In this document: positions 43,217 to 51,848 of the stretch, one piece after another
Layout of the letters: the number at the start of each line of letters is the position of its first letter
How positions within the stretch are numbered: the first letter of the stretch is position 1
NCBI RefSeq assembly: GCF_017168145.1
Contig: NZ_JADQTL010000012.1
Span: forward strand, 1 to 64,000
Direction of reading: 5' to 3'
Source of the DNA: Anaerovorax sp. IOR16
Lineage (GTDB): Bacteria; Bacillota; Clostridia; Peptostreptococcales; Anaerovoracaceae
Length of the DNA stretch: 64,000 nt
The notes under the pieces: model-generated
Database searches by the model: none
Told to the model about the DNA's origin: nothing
What the model saw: only the letters and a program-made list of their open reading frames with translations
Program-made: the position numbers and the translations under genes

Positions 43217-44089
43217 TTAAACGAATACGATTGTAATGACAAATAATAAAATCATAATTGTTGTTGCAGGAGGGTCAATGTGTGTATCACAATGACTATT
43301 AAAGGTTTTTGCAATAAAATCACCAATAACAGAGCCTAGAATTCCAAAAATAATTCCCATAACCGGATTTCCGGACCATACGGCAGCACAAGCTGCAGGA
43401 TATGCAATATGATGAGTTGCAGGACATGCAAAGCCTGTCTGAGTAAAGATTAAAGAGGTTGCTGCAATACCAAAGCAAACAACCGGAAAGGCACCCATAA
43501 CAGTTTCATCGACACCTGTATTAACCATTTGCTGTGCAATAAAAGAAATCGTTACTCCAATTCCCAATCCAAGTACAACATTACAGAAAAAACCTTTTCC
43601 TCCAGTATAAAACTCTCTTTTTCCTTCTCCCTCATATTTTCCTATAATTCCGCTTGTTCCAAACATCAAACGTGTTACAACTGCAAGAATTACAACGGTA
43701 GTTCCCGGTAAATCCGATGGAAAATTGACTGCTGCCAAAAGTTGAAAAATAATCATACCTATCAGACCAAAGATACCACCTACAATCAAAGTCATAGGAT
43801 CCCCGGTTCCATATAAAGAAGACAGGATATCGGTTCCACTCTTTAATTGCTTTGTTTTATATGCATAGCCCGCTGCAGCAACTCCTCCCGCAAACGCAAC
43901 ATGAGGTCCCAAATATGCACCAAATGCTACATATCCAACTGTTAAATCAGCTGCTCCAGCCAATGTAGCAGTTCCTCCTGCTATCGCAATTATACCTGTT
44001 AAAATAAATGCCGGAAGTGCACCGATATATGCACCAATTACTCCTCCGCCAAAAGCTGCTATAACCAGTAACCATTGTAAATTATCCAT
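43217..44089 (-). CDS. Unknown integral membrane protein of the BMC operon
   Basis: 290 residues, with about nine to ten hydrophobic helices rich in Gly and Ala (FGGGVIGAYIGALPAFIL and later FGILGSVIGDFIAK). Distinct motifs are GSGDPMTL-like (YGTGDPMTLIVGG), TQTGFACPATHHIAYPAA and a C-terminal HCDTHIDPPATTI. I do not recognise a named family, and it is not the PduF aquaporin type. Lying between pduS and pduT in the operon, it may import the diol substrate or a metal or ion, but this is inference. Confidence 0.6.
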   Translation of the reverse strand: MDNLQWLLVIAAFGGGVIGAYIGALPAFILTGIIAIAGGTATLAGAADLTVGYVAFGAYLGPHVAFAGGVAAAGYAYKTKQLKSGTDILSSLYGTGDPMTLIVGGIFGLIGMIIFQLLAAVNFPSDLPGTTVVILAVVTRLMFGTSGIIGKYEGEGKREFYTGGKGFFCNVVLGLGIGVTISFIAQQMVNTGVDETVMGAFPVVCFGIAATSLIFTQTGFACPATHHIAYPAACAAVWSGNPVMGIIFGILGSVIGDFIAKTFNSHCDTHIDPPATTIMILLFVITIVFV

Positions 44090-44122
44090 AAGCTGTTCCT
44101 TCCTTCTCTCAAATTTATTTCA

Positions 44123-45448
44123 CTACATTTGAATTCTAATATTTTCGGATGTTACCGATATAACCGTACCGGAAATACTAGCATGGATATTACTTCCTAA
44201 CTTTCCTTCAGAAATCTTTGCAATTAAATCACCTTTATTTACGGTGTCGCCTTCCTTTATAACTGGATCAGATGTAGCACCAACATGCTGTCTTAAAGGA
44301 AGTGTTACCTTGTTAAAAGTCTTTTCTGAAACAATCATAGGTGCAGGCTTATCATATTTGGTTAGCCCTAGTTTCGAAATCAGTTTATTTACAGGATATT
44401 TTTTATACTCTCGAAACATTGCTGCTTTATCAGGCTGTAAATTCAGATTATTTCGTATACCTTGATTTAATAATTCATTCTTGAGAATTGCATTCATTTT
44501 CCAAGGTTGCAAATTTTGTATGCAAGCATATTCACATAAACGACATCCACAACACAAAAAAGCATTTATCGCATTTGTGTTTGAGTCACATACGTTTCCG
44601 TAACTCGGAATTCGTATCAATTTATGCGGTTCAATTCTATGGCCCAACAAACCTCTCGGACATACTTCTGTACAAAGACTACAATGCATACAAGCGGTTT
44701 TGGCTTCTCTCATCATACTAGAAACATCCTTTGTTAAACTGGTTATCAAAGAATGGTTTTCAGGCAATACAATCAATCCTTTTACCGTCTTTGTAATCAC
44801 ATCCTCGGTAGAAATTAATTTCCCCATCATCGGACCGCCATTAATGACCTTATAGTCATTTACTGTTGCTCCTCCAGCTAAATCAATTGCTTCTTTTACC
44901 GTAATTCCCAACGGTACTTTTACAGTTATTTGATTTGATACCTCACCGGTAACCGTTAAATATTTCTCTGTTACAGGCATTTTATCTATGTATGCTTTAT
45001 AAACATTAAGAGCAGTCTCAACATTTAATACGATTACACCAACGTTTAATGGCAATCCACCTTCAGGTACAATTCTTTTTGTCACTTCATATACAATGAC
45101 TTGCTCGTCACCGGCAGGATAGAAGTTATCCAAAAAATGAAGTTTGCATTTTGGATAATTATTTATATGTTTATAGAAAGCCTCTTCCGCATCATGATAT
45201 TTTCTTTTCAATGCAATGTAACCAGCTCTTGCTCCAACATGATCGACAATCAGCTGCAATGCTTGCAGAATCTTGTTTGCTTCATAAGCCATTAACTGTT
45301 GATCCACTCTTAAAAGAGGCTCGCATTCTGCTCCGTTTATAATGACATATTCGGCTTTTGCATTGTATTTTACATGACTGGGAAATCCAGCACCTCCTGC
45401 ACCTACTATACCTGCTTGTTCTACTAAAGCTGTTAAACTTTTTTCCAT
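44123..45448 (-). CDS. pduS: Cobalamin reductase PduS-like (RnfC-type)
   Basis: 441 residues. The RnfC/NQR-like N-terminus binds flavin and NADH (GIVGAGGAGFPSHVK, YVIINGAECEPLL). Two [4Fe-4S] motifs follow: CMHCSLCTEVCPRG at about 254-267 and CCGCRLCEYAC at about 298-308. A SLBB and a biotinyl-like domain close the protein. It reduces cob(III)alamin to cob(I)alamin for PduO inside the compartment. Its position between pduP and pduT supports that role. Confidence 0.92.
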   Translation of the reverse strand: MEKSLTALVEQAGIVGAGGAGFPSHVKYNAKAEYVIINGAECEPLLRVDQQLMAYEANKILQALQLIVDHVGARAGYIALKRKYHDAEEAFYKHINNYPKCKLHFLDNFYPAGDEQVIVYEVTKRIVPEGGLPLNVGVIVLNVETALNVYKAYIDKMPVTEKYLTVTGEVSNQITVKVPLGITVKEAIDLAGGATVNDYKVINGGPMMGKLISTEDVITKTVKGLIVLPENHSLITSLTKDVSSMMREAKTACMHCSLCTEVCPRGLLGHRIEPHKLIRIPSYGNVCDSNTNAINAFLCCGCRLCEYACIQNLQPWKMNAILKNELLNQGIRNNLNLQPDKAAMFREYKKYPVNKLISKLGLTKYDKPAPMIVSEKTFNKVTLPLRQHVGATSDPVIKEGDTVNKGDLIAKISEGKLGSNIHASISGTVISVTSENIRIQM

Positions 45449-45461
45449 GCTACCACCTCAT

Positions 45462-46868
45462 TTACCGTACATCCAATCCACCAACAAGGACACATCTTCT
45501 CTTTCTTGCGAAAGATTTTGCAGATGTAAGACCTTCACCGGTTGGACCTGCAATAGTAAATGTGGTATAGCCCTCTCCACCAACTCCAATGCCGGCATAA
45601 GACGGCCCATTCTTGACAAAGATAGTGGTTTGAATCAGTTTCGCCATCTTCGTCAGTTTATCGACATTCTTTGAATGCATAATTGCAGTATGTCTATTCC
45701 CGTGCTCTACTTCAATTGCAAGATCGATAGCCTCATCAACATCCTTCACACGTACAATTGGCAGAATCGGCATCATTAATTCCGTTTGTACAAAGGGATG
45801 TTGAATAGAAGTTTCCATTATTATTACTTTTATTTCCGACCCAACTTCAATTCCAACCTCTGAAAGAATATGCTTTGCACTTTTGCCAACGAAACTTGTT
45901 TTTGGTCCACCCTTTTCATTGATAACCAACTCTTCTAATTTCCTTATTACAGTTGAATCTTTTACTTCATAGGCACCTGATTTTTTCATATTAAAGATCA
46001 GATAATCGGCTATAGAATCAACTGCGAGTACTTCCTTTTCCGCAATACAAGGAAGATTGTTATCAAAGCTGCATCCTTTTACAATATCGTCTGCTGCTTT
46101 TTCAATGTCAGCGGTCTCATCTACTACAACCGGCGGATTACCAGCACCAGCACCGATGGCTTTTTTTCCGCTTGACAATACCGTTTTTACAATAGCTGGA
46201 CCACCCGTAGCAACAAGCATTCTAACTTTAGGATTTTCCATCATTAAGTTCGTATTTTCGATTGATGGCTCTTTTACTGTAACAATTAAATTTTTTGGAG
46301 CACCCGCTTTTTCTAACCCTTTATTAATCAATTTAATCAATGTTAAAGATACATTTTTTGCTCTTGGATGTGGACTAAATACTACAGAATTTCCTGCTGC
46401 AAGCATTCCGATTGAATTACAAATAATCGTTTCAGTTGGATTTGTTGTCGGTGCAATCGCACCGATTACTCCAAACGGTGAATACTCGACAATCGTCAAT
46501 CCATCATCTCCTGTCATCGCTTCCGTAGTTAAATCTTCAATTCCCGGAGATTTTTTAGCTGCCAATGTATTCTTAACTAGTTTATGTTCATACATTCCCA
46601 TGCCGGTCTCTTCCACGGTCATCTGAGAAATCAATTCTAAATTTTCTTTTTTAAGTACTACATTACGAATGACTTCTACATAATTTGCTCTATCAGACAT
46701 TTTGCAGTTCAAATACTTTTTTTGAGCAATTGCAGCAGCTTCCACAGCATCACTCATATTTTCAAAAATTCCATAACAATAGTCATCATTTCGTATCGAG
46801 TCATTTTCACCTACACTATCGATTACTTTTTTAACTAATTCCTCTACCATTTTTACGTCTATATTCAT
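45462..46868 (-). CDS. pduP: CoA-acylating propionaldehyde dehydrogenase
   Basis: 468 residues. The N-terminal helix VKMVEELVKKVIDSV resembles an encapsulation peptide. The aldehyde dehydrogenase core has PFGVIGAIAPTTNPTET and the catalytic Cys274 in NNLPCIAEKEV. It oxidises propionaldehyde to propionyl-CoA with NAD inside the BMC. It overlaps the preceding gene closely (two-base gap). Intact and of normal length. Confidence 0.94.
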   Translation of the reverse strand: MNIDVKMVEELVKKVIDSVGENDSIRNDDYCYGIFENMSDAVEAAAIAQKKYLNCKMSDRANYVEVIRNVVLKKENLELISQMTVEETGMGMYEHKLVKNTLAAKKSPGIEDLTTEAMTGDDGLTIVEYSPFGVIGAIAPTTNPTETIICNSIGMLAAGNSVVFSPHPRAKNVSLTLIKLINKGLEKAGAPKNLIVTVKEPSIENTNLMMENPKVRMLVATGGPAIVKTVLSSGKKAIGAGAGNPPVVVDETADIEKAADDIVKGCSFDNNLPCIAEKEVLAVDSIADYLIFNMKKSGAYEVKDSTVIRKLEELVINEKGGPKTSFVGKSAKHILSEVGIEVGSEIKVIIMETSIQHPFVQTELMMPILPIVRVKDVDEAIDLAIEVEHGNRHTAIMHSKNVDKLTKMAKLIQTTIFVKNGPSYAGIGVGGEGYTTFTIAGPTGEGLTSAKSFARKRRCVLVGGLDVR

Positions 46869-46869
46869 A

Positions 46870-47880
46870 CTAACCTCCTAAGACTTGATTTAAAGCAAAT
46901 TGTGCAATTGCGGTATCTTCTTGTGCACTGCCACCACTGACACCGATAGCGCCTACCACCTTCTCATCTATAATGCATGGAACTCCTCCTCCAAACGTAA
47001 TAATTTTTCCACAATCAAGATTTTGAAGTCCATAGAATTCCGAACCTGGCAATACCAAATCCGCCAATTCGTTGGTAGGCATTTTTAATGCGTTTGCCGT
47101 ATATGCCTTATTTACTGAAACCTGAATGCTGACTAAAAGAGACTCTTCCATCCTGTGAAGTAAGATTAAATTACCTCCCGAATCAACTGCCGAAAACACA
47201 ATTGGCACATTCTTCTCTTTCGCTTTTTCCTCTGCATACTGCGCCATCCGTTTTATCGTTTGCAGATTGTAAGCTTTATTTTCTTTGGTATCCTTTATAA
47301 TTCCAGCTTTCTTCATAGTCTCTCTTACTAGCTTTTCAACCTTCACTCTCATTTCTGCTTCTTTTGCATAAGTTTCTTCAAGCCTTGCCAATGCATAGAT
47401 TGCATCTGATAATCGATTCACATACTGAATCAAAACTTCTCTGATTTTTTCTTCACGTGCAGCAGTAATAATCACTCTTTCACTTCTTCGTATGATTGTT
47501 CTTGCAACATGCATTGTCGCTGATGCACTATTGATTCCGGGAACTACAAATTGCGTCTGTTTTCCAGTCTTCTCCGTACATGTATCAACAATGTTTTCTA
47601 AATCAGCTACATCATTTGCAGTAATTTTAGATTTTAAAAGATTTATCCCCTTTTCATCACTAGCTAATTCTGCACCAAGTATAAAGAGCTTCTTTTGTAT
47701 GCAATTGATACATTCCTTTATGTAAGAGTGTTCTGTTAATGAATAAGCAAATCCCAACATAGAATTTGCTTCATCAATCGTTCCGTAGCATCTTACCCTT
47801 GAGCTATCCTTCGAAACTCTTGACCCACCAACCAGGCCGGTTTGACCTTTATCACCCATTTTTGTATATAAGTTTGCCAA
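46870..47880 (-). CDS. pduO: ATP:cob(I)alamin adenosyltransferase PduO, two-domain
   Basis: 336 residues. Residues 1-190 form the adenosyltransferase domain (KMGDKGQTGLVGGSRVSK, RCYGTIDEANSMLG, ARTIIRRSERVI), and 200-336 the PduO C-terminal/GlcG-like domain (KMAQYAEEKAKEKN, VSVNKAYTANALKM). It makes adenosylcobalamin, the cofactor of the diol dehydratase. It lies between pduN and pduP. Confidence 0.94.
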   Translation of the reverse strand: MANLYTKMGDKGQTGLVGGSRVSKDSSRVRCYGTIDEANSMLGFAYSLTEHSYIKECINCIQKKLFILGAELASDEKGINLLKSKITANDVADLENIVDTCTEKTGKQTQFVVPGINSASATMHVARTIIRRSERVIITAAREEKIREVLIQYVNRLSDAIYALARLEETYAKEAEMRVKVEKLVRETMKKAGIIKDTKENKAYNLQTIKRMAQYAEEKAKEKNVPIVFSAVDSGGNLILLHRMEESLLVSIQVSVNKAYTANALKMPTNELADLVLPGSEFYGLQNLDCGKIITFGGGVPCIIDEKVVGAIGVSGGSAQEDTAIAQFALNQVLGG

Positions 47881-47891
47881 TACATCACATC

Positions 47892-48170
47892 CTATATATT
47901 TAATTCTACAGAATCTACAATACCTACAATGGTCGCGTCTACCGGTGATTTGGGATTTCCAAGGGCATACTTAGCGGAACTTCCCATTGAAATAATAACG
48001 ATTTCACCAGTACCGGCTCCTACGGTATCGACTGCGATTTCGGTTCTGCCGACTACCTCCATTTCGTCTGATAATTTTTTTATAAGCAACATCTTGTTTC
48101 CTACCAAATTATCATCCTTTCGTGTCGAAACAACCGTTCCGACTACTTTTGCTAAATACATATTAACCAC
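47892..48170 (-). CDS. pduN: BMC vertex protein PduN (EutN/CcmL family)
   Basis: 92 residues: MYLAKVVGTVVSTRKDDNLVGNK at the start and VDTVGAGTGEIVIISMGSSA in the middle are the family signatures. Pentamers of this protein cap the icosahedral vertices of the shell. It is intact. Confidence 0.93.
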   Translation of the reverse strand: MVNMYLAKVVGTVVSTRKDDNLVGNKMLLIKKLSDEMEVVGRTEIAVDTVGAGTGEIVIISMGSSAKYALGNPKSPVDATIVGIVDSVELNI

Positions 48171-48174
48171 CTAT

Positions 48175-48981
48175 TCATTCTCTAATTAACTGTATCTTAT
48201 TTTTTTTAGCTGTATCTTCTGCCAATTTGGTTACAAGTGCATTTTTGCCTATGATTATTTTGGGGAATGCAGAATTAATTAAAATATCTGAGTTTCCAAT
48301 CACTTTATTAGAAAGCACTGTATACTCTGCTTCTTTACCGCTTGCAGTATTTTCAACCAATTCCTTGTTTGTTGGCTTTTCTTGAAGTACTTTCCTTACA
48401 GTACTATCATACAAATGATCCACAGTCGTTAGATAGGCTCCATAAGAGGCTATTTTTTTCATATTATCTCTTAACTGTACTTTTAATGTTTCGGTCATTC
48501 TGTAGCCATTTTTAATATTTTCGTTATTATCCGGACAGCATCCGTCTATCGCAATAATTACTTTTTTACTTTTCATCAATGCATTTGATATAAACCTAGA
48601 AGCAGGGCTATCTGCAATGCCACAGGCTATTTTTGCCGCTGTGTTTCTAGTCATTGTCGGAACGATTACCGTTTCAAACTCCTTCACAAGGAGTTCGGGC
48701 ATTCCACAACGATCATCATCAATGAAAATCGGATGCAATCTTTGTTCAATTCTCGTGAAATCTAAAAGAAACTTGGCACTGTCTGATAGAAAAACATGGA
48801 AGGTGAATCCTTTTTCTCTCAACTTAGATAAATGATTCAAAGCTTCATCAAAATTCATAGGTGAGCCCGTAAAAACAACCAGCGCTTTTTTATTCCGATT
48901 CGATATTTTTTCTATTACTCTTTCAGCTATGTATGCAACAAGAACCTCTTCAATTATTTTTTCTAAATTTTCTTTTGACAT
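48175..48981 (-). CDS. BMC-associated flavoprotein, unknown function
   Basis: 268 residues. The N-terminal helix MSKENLEKIIEEVLVAY is amphipathic and like an encapsulation peptide. The remainder looks like a flavoprotein of the phosphopantothenoylcysteine-decarboxylase fold (ALVVFTGSPMNFDEALNHL; SDSAKFLLDF; VIVPTMTRNTAAKIACGIAD), with a two-Cys segment, DGCCPDNN. Its substrate is unknown. It occupies the slot between eutJ and pduN, as in Listeria-type pdu operons as I recall. It may support cobalamin reduction or reactivation. Confidence 0.65.
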   Translation of the reverse strand: MSKENLEKIIEEVLVAYIAERVIEKISNRNKKALVVFTGSPMNFDEALNHLSKLREKGFTFHVFLSDSAKFLLDFTRIEQRLHPIFIDDDRCGMPELLVKEFETVIVPTMTRNTAAKIACGIADSPASRFISNALMKSKKVIIAIDGCCPDNNENIKNGYRMTETLKVQLRDNMKKIASYGAYLTTVDHLYDSTVRKVLQEKPTNKELVENTASGKEAEYTVLSNKVIGNSDILINSAFPKIIIGKNALVTKLAEDTAKKNKIQLIRE

Positions 48982-48992
48982 AATACCACCAT

Positions 48993-49820
48993 CTAAATGA
49001 TACTATTCATTGCTATTCCGAGTGGCGTAACCAATAAAGGTTCTATGGGTTTTACTGTCGGAATACCAATGAATTTCTCAAATACCTTTTCAAAATCGCT
49101 GAAGCAACAAGCACCGCCAACCACATAAATTTGCTTTACATCAAACCCATCGATATAGTTTTTAATGATGGATGCCATTTTTTCAACGACCGGCTTCACA
49201 ACCGGAAAAATATCTTTTTCCTGAAAATGATCCTTTTTCAAAGATTCGGCTTCTTCAATGGTACTTTTGTTGAATCCAGCAAGTACAAGAGTCATATGCG
49301 TTCCCCCGGTTGCTTCATCATTTGTATAAATGACTTTACCATCTTTCAGTATACTGATTCCGGTTGTCCCACCTCCCACATCAACTACTGCACCATCCTT
49401 TAATCCAATGACAGTAGCTGCTGCGGTAGGTTCATCAATGATATTTGTTACTTGAAAGCCTGCAGCCTCTACGACGTTTGCAATCACCTTCACATTACCA
49501 TCGATTATCCCCGGTGGGATCGCTGTAGCCGCTGTTTGCAAAGTGACACCCAGCATTTGTTCAACCTGGCACTTTAAAATTTCAACAGCTTTACAAGCTC
49601 CAATATAATCAACAACAATACCATCTCTTACGACTGTGGAATTATGCATTGCCCCCGCAATGGGTCTATTCTGTTCGTCTACAACAGATAACACGATATT
49701 TGCTGTACCTAAATCAACACCACACTTTAATTTTCCTACATAGGGATTAAAGGTTTTATTACGAACAACCCTCGCAAATTCATCTAATAATTCATTGCAT
49801 TTTGTTAAATCAAATTCCAC
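48993..49820 (-). CDS. eutJ: EutJ-like actin/Hsp70-type chaperone
   Basis: 275 residues of the actin-like ATPase fold: CGVDLGTANIVLSVVDEQ (phosphate 1), VVDVGGGTTGISILKDG (phosphate 2) and QIYVVGGACCFSDFEKVF. EutJ is thought to help assemble or refold BMC cargo. Found in many Firmicute pdu operons. Intact. Confidence 0.88.
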   Translation of the reverse strand: MEFDLTKCNELLDEFARVVRNKTFNPYVGKLKCGVDLGTANIVLSVVDEQNRPIAGAMHNSTVVRDGIVVDYIGACKAVEILKCQVEQMLGVTLQTAATAIPPGIIDGNVKVIANVVEAAGFQVTNIIDEPTAAATVIGLKDGAVVDVGGGTTGISILKDGKVIYTNDEATGGTHMTLVLAGFNKSTIEEAESLKKDHFQEKDIFPVVKPVVEKMASIIKNYIDGFDVKQIYVVGGACCFSDFEKVFEKFIGIPTVKPIEPLLVTPLGIAMNSII

Positions 49821-49828
49821 AGTATCAC

Positions 49829-50479
49829 CTATTTTATAATCCTAACATTTTCATTATTTTTTACATTAACGGCATTGGCTTCATCCATATCAAGATGCAT
49901 TTCCAAAGCATCTTGATCGGAAACTCTGAGAAGAACATTTTTTAAAATGGCTCCTCTCTCCGTTCCAATCTCAACGTCAACAAAATCTCTGTCTTTTAAT
50001 CCAAGCTTTGATGCAACACTAGGAGGCATATGTATGTGCCTAGATGCTACAATCGTCCCTTGGGATTTTATAATTCCACCCTTCGGGCCAATGATCTCAA
50101 TACCGGGTGTACCCTCTAACTTACCGGATTCTCTTACCGGTGCTTTCACACCAAGAGCATAAGTATCACTCAATGATAGTTCTACCTGAGTTTGTGCCCT
50201 TAAAGGTCCTAAAACTCTAACTTTTTCAAATTGGCCTTTAGGACCTATCAAAGTCACTATCTCTTCAGCTGCGAACTGTCCCGGCTGCCTCAATTCTTTT
50301 ATTTTAGTAAGCTGTGAGCCTTTCCCGAACAGAATATCCATATCGCTCCTACAGAGATGTACATGTCGATTGGATACTCCTACGGGAATCGTTATGCTCT
50401 TGTTAGAGAGTGCCTCAATGACCAATTTTGTAACTACCCTTACTAATTCTTCTTCATTGGTTATATTCAAGGTACTCAT
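49829..50479 (-). CDS. pduL: Phosphate propanoyltransferase PduL
   Basis: 216 residues from ATG 50477-50479, six bases after GGAG; a TTG four codons earlier lies on the ribosome site. The N-terminal segment is encapsulation-like. The two zinc-binding PduL domains show VGVSNRHVHLCRSD and IVASRHIHMPPSVA. It converts propionyl-CoA and phosphate to propionyl phosphate and recycles CoA inside the compartment. Its partner kinase PduW is absent from this window. Confidence 0.94.
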   Translation of the reverse strand: MSTLNITNEEELVRVVTKLVIEALSNKSITIPVGVSNRHVHLCRSDMDILFGKGSQLTKIKELRQPGQFAAEEIVTLIGPKGQFEKVRVLGPLRAQTQVELSLSDTYALGVKAPVRESGKLEGTPGIEIIGPKGGIIKSQGTIVASRHIHMPPSVASKLGLKDRDFVDVEIGTERGAILKNVLLRVSDQDALEMHLDMDEANAVNVKNNENVRIIK

Positions 50480-50495
50480 GATTGACTCCAATTAC

Positions 50496-50771
50496 TTAAA
50501 GTGCCTTCGGAAGAAGGTTTTCAACATCTGTATGAGGTCTTGGAATAACGTGCTGAGATACGATTTCTCCAACTTTAGCAGCTGCACATGCGCCAGCATC
50601 AACGGCTGCCTTAACAGCTCCGACATCTCCTCGAACCATAACAGTAACCAATCCAGAACCGATCTTTTCATATCCAATTAACTTAACGTTAGCAGACTTT
50701 GTCATAGCATCTGCTGCTTCAATCGCACCTACTAAACCTTTTGTTTCAATCATTCCTAATGCTTCGTTCAT
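50496..50771 (-). CDS. pduJ: BMC hexamer shell protein PduJ/PduA-like
   Basis: 91 residues of one BMC domain: [40 protein letters not shown] and VISRPH-like end ([15 protein letters not shown]). It forms the hexagonal facet tiles with a central pore for substrates. This is the only short hexamer gene here; a separate pduA is missing. Confidence 0.93.
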   Translation of the reverse strand: MNEALGMIETKGLVGAIEAADAMTKSANVKLIGYEKIGSGLVTVMVRGDVGAVKAAVDAGACAAAKVGEIVSQHVIPRPHTDVENLLPKAL

Positions 50772-50829
50772 AATAAAATCCTCCTATTAAACATTTTTTT
50801 ATTTAACAAATAAACTATTAGATTAAATT

Positions 50830-51447
50830 TTATTTAGTCACTTTTGTCCCACTTTTCTTGGTGGTCTTTTTTTGTGAGCTCTTTGGTTTTGTTTCTGATT
50901 TTTTATTCTCTTCTTTATTCGAAAGTTTCCTTTCCGGATTTTTTTGTTCTGCAATTATTTCTTTCGAATCCTCATTCTCTAAAATTTTATTGGAATTTGT
51001 TTCCTTATTTCCCAACAAATTTCCATTGGAATCAGTTAAATTCTCTAGCTGGCTGACTTCAGAATCGCTTAGAATCTCTGATTTAGCTTGAGAAGCTTGA
51101 ATTTCAGCCGGCTTATCCAAAGAGACAGTTTCTTTCTTGTGAAGAACAGGAGCAAGATGATAACCAACCGTCTGACGATTTCGTATCATAGATTCAAGAC
51201 CATCGGATGGTCTGGCAATCACTTTTACTCCAGCTACTCTTCCAACCGTTAACGCAGCTGCACTGGCTGCTTCTATAGCTGCCTTTACAGCACCGACATC
51301 GCCTTCTACCTTAATTACAGTTCTTCCAGAGCCTTTCACCAATTCATACCCTACTAATGTAACATTGGCAGATTTTACTGCTGCATCAGCTGCTGTAATA
51401 GCCGCTGTTAAACCGATCGCTTCAATTAAACCAAGGCTTTTCAGCAT
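50830..51447 (-). CDS. pduK: BMC hexamer shell protein PduK-like with long tail
   Basis: 205 residues: a BMC domain (1-90; KSLGLIEAIGLTAAITAADA, GAVKAAIEAASAAALTVG) followed by a 115-residue low-complexity extension rich in Lys, Ser, Glu and Thr, ending QKKTTKKSGTKVTK. PduK normally carries a C-terminal extension, but this one has no Cys and is strongly charged. The tail may lie in the lumen or cytosol as a linker. Intact frame. Confidence 0.85.
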   Translation of the reverse strand: MLKSLGLIEAIGLTAAITAADAAVKSANVTLVGYELVKGSGRTVIKVEGDVGAVKAAIEAASAAALTVGRVAGVKVIARPSDGLESMIRNRQTVGYHLAPVLHKKETVSLDKPAEIQASQAKSEILSDSEVSQLENLTDSNGNLLGNKETNSNKILENEDSKEIIAEQKNPERKLSNKEENKKSETKPKSSQKKTTKKSGTKVTK

Positions 51448-51483
51448 TACAAACTCACCTCCTCATACAAACCTGCAGTTTAC

Positions 51484-51846
51484 TTATTCATGAAATATAT
51501 TAAATGGCATTCTTTTTACTAATCGAGCGCTGTTTTGTCCGATTGCTCTAATCTTCTCAATACCTTCGTGTGTTGAAACATTGAATAAGGGTGAATCTTC
51601 TCTTAATTTTTCATAGTGTAAAGCCACATATCCATCTGATACTCCTATTCCAACTCCAAGTCTTGATTGTTGACAAGCATCGTATGCCATTTTGACATGA
51701 TTACTGCATTCCCCTACCAGTATTACTTCATAAGGAATTCCTTCCTCTTCAATGCCGTAGCATATCTGATTAAGGATATCTCCACCACCAAAATCCTTAT
51801 TTGCATGAATAATAATTGTCGGTTTTGACTCTTCATTTAACAACAT
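51484..51846 (-). CDS. pduH: Diol dehydratase reactivase small subunit
   Basis: 120 residues, the small subunit of the dehydratase-reactivating factor. It reads KPTIIIHANKDFGGGDIL, GIEEEGIPYEVILVGECSNH and GVSDGYVALHYEKLREDSP. It works with PduG to expel damaged cobalamin from the dehydratase. It follows pduG with a 2-base gap. Confidence 0.92.
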   Translation of the reverse strand: MLLNEESKPTIIIHANKDFGGGDILNQICYGIEEEGIPYEVILVGECSNHVKMAYDACQQSRLGVGIGVSDGYVALHYEKLREDSPLFNVSTHEGIEKIRAIGQNSARLVKRMPFNIFHE

Positions 51847-51848
51847 AA

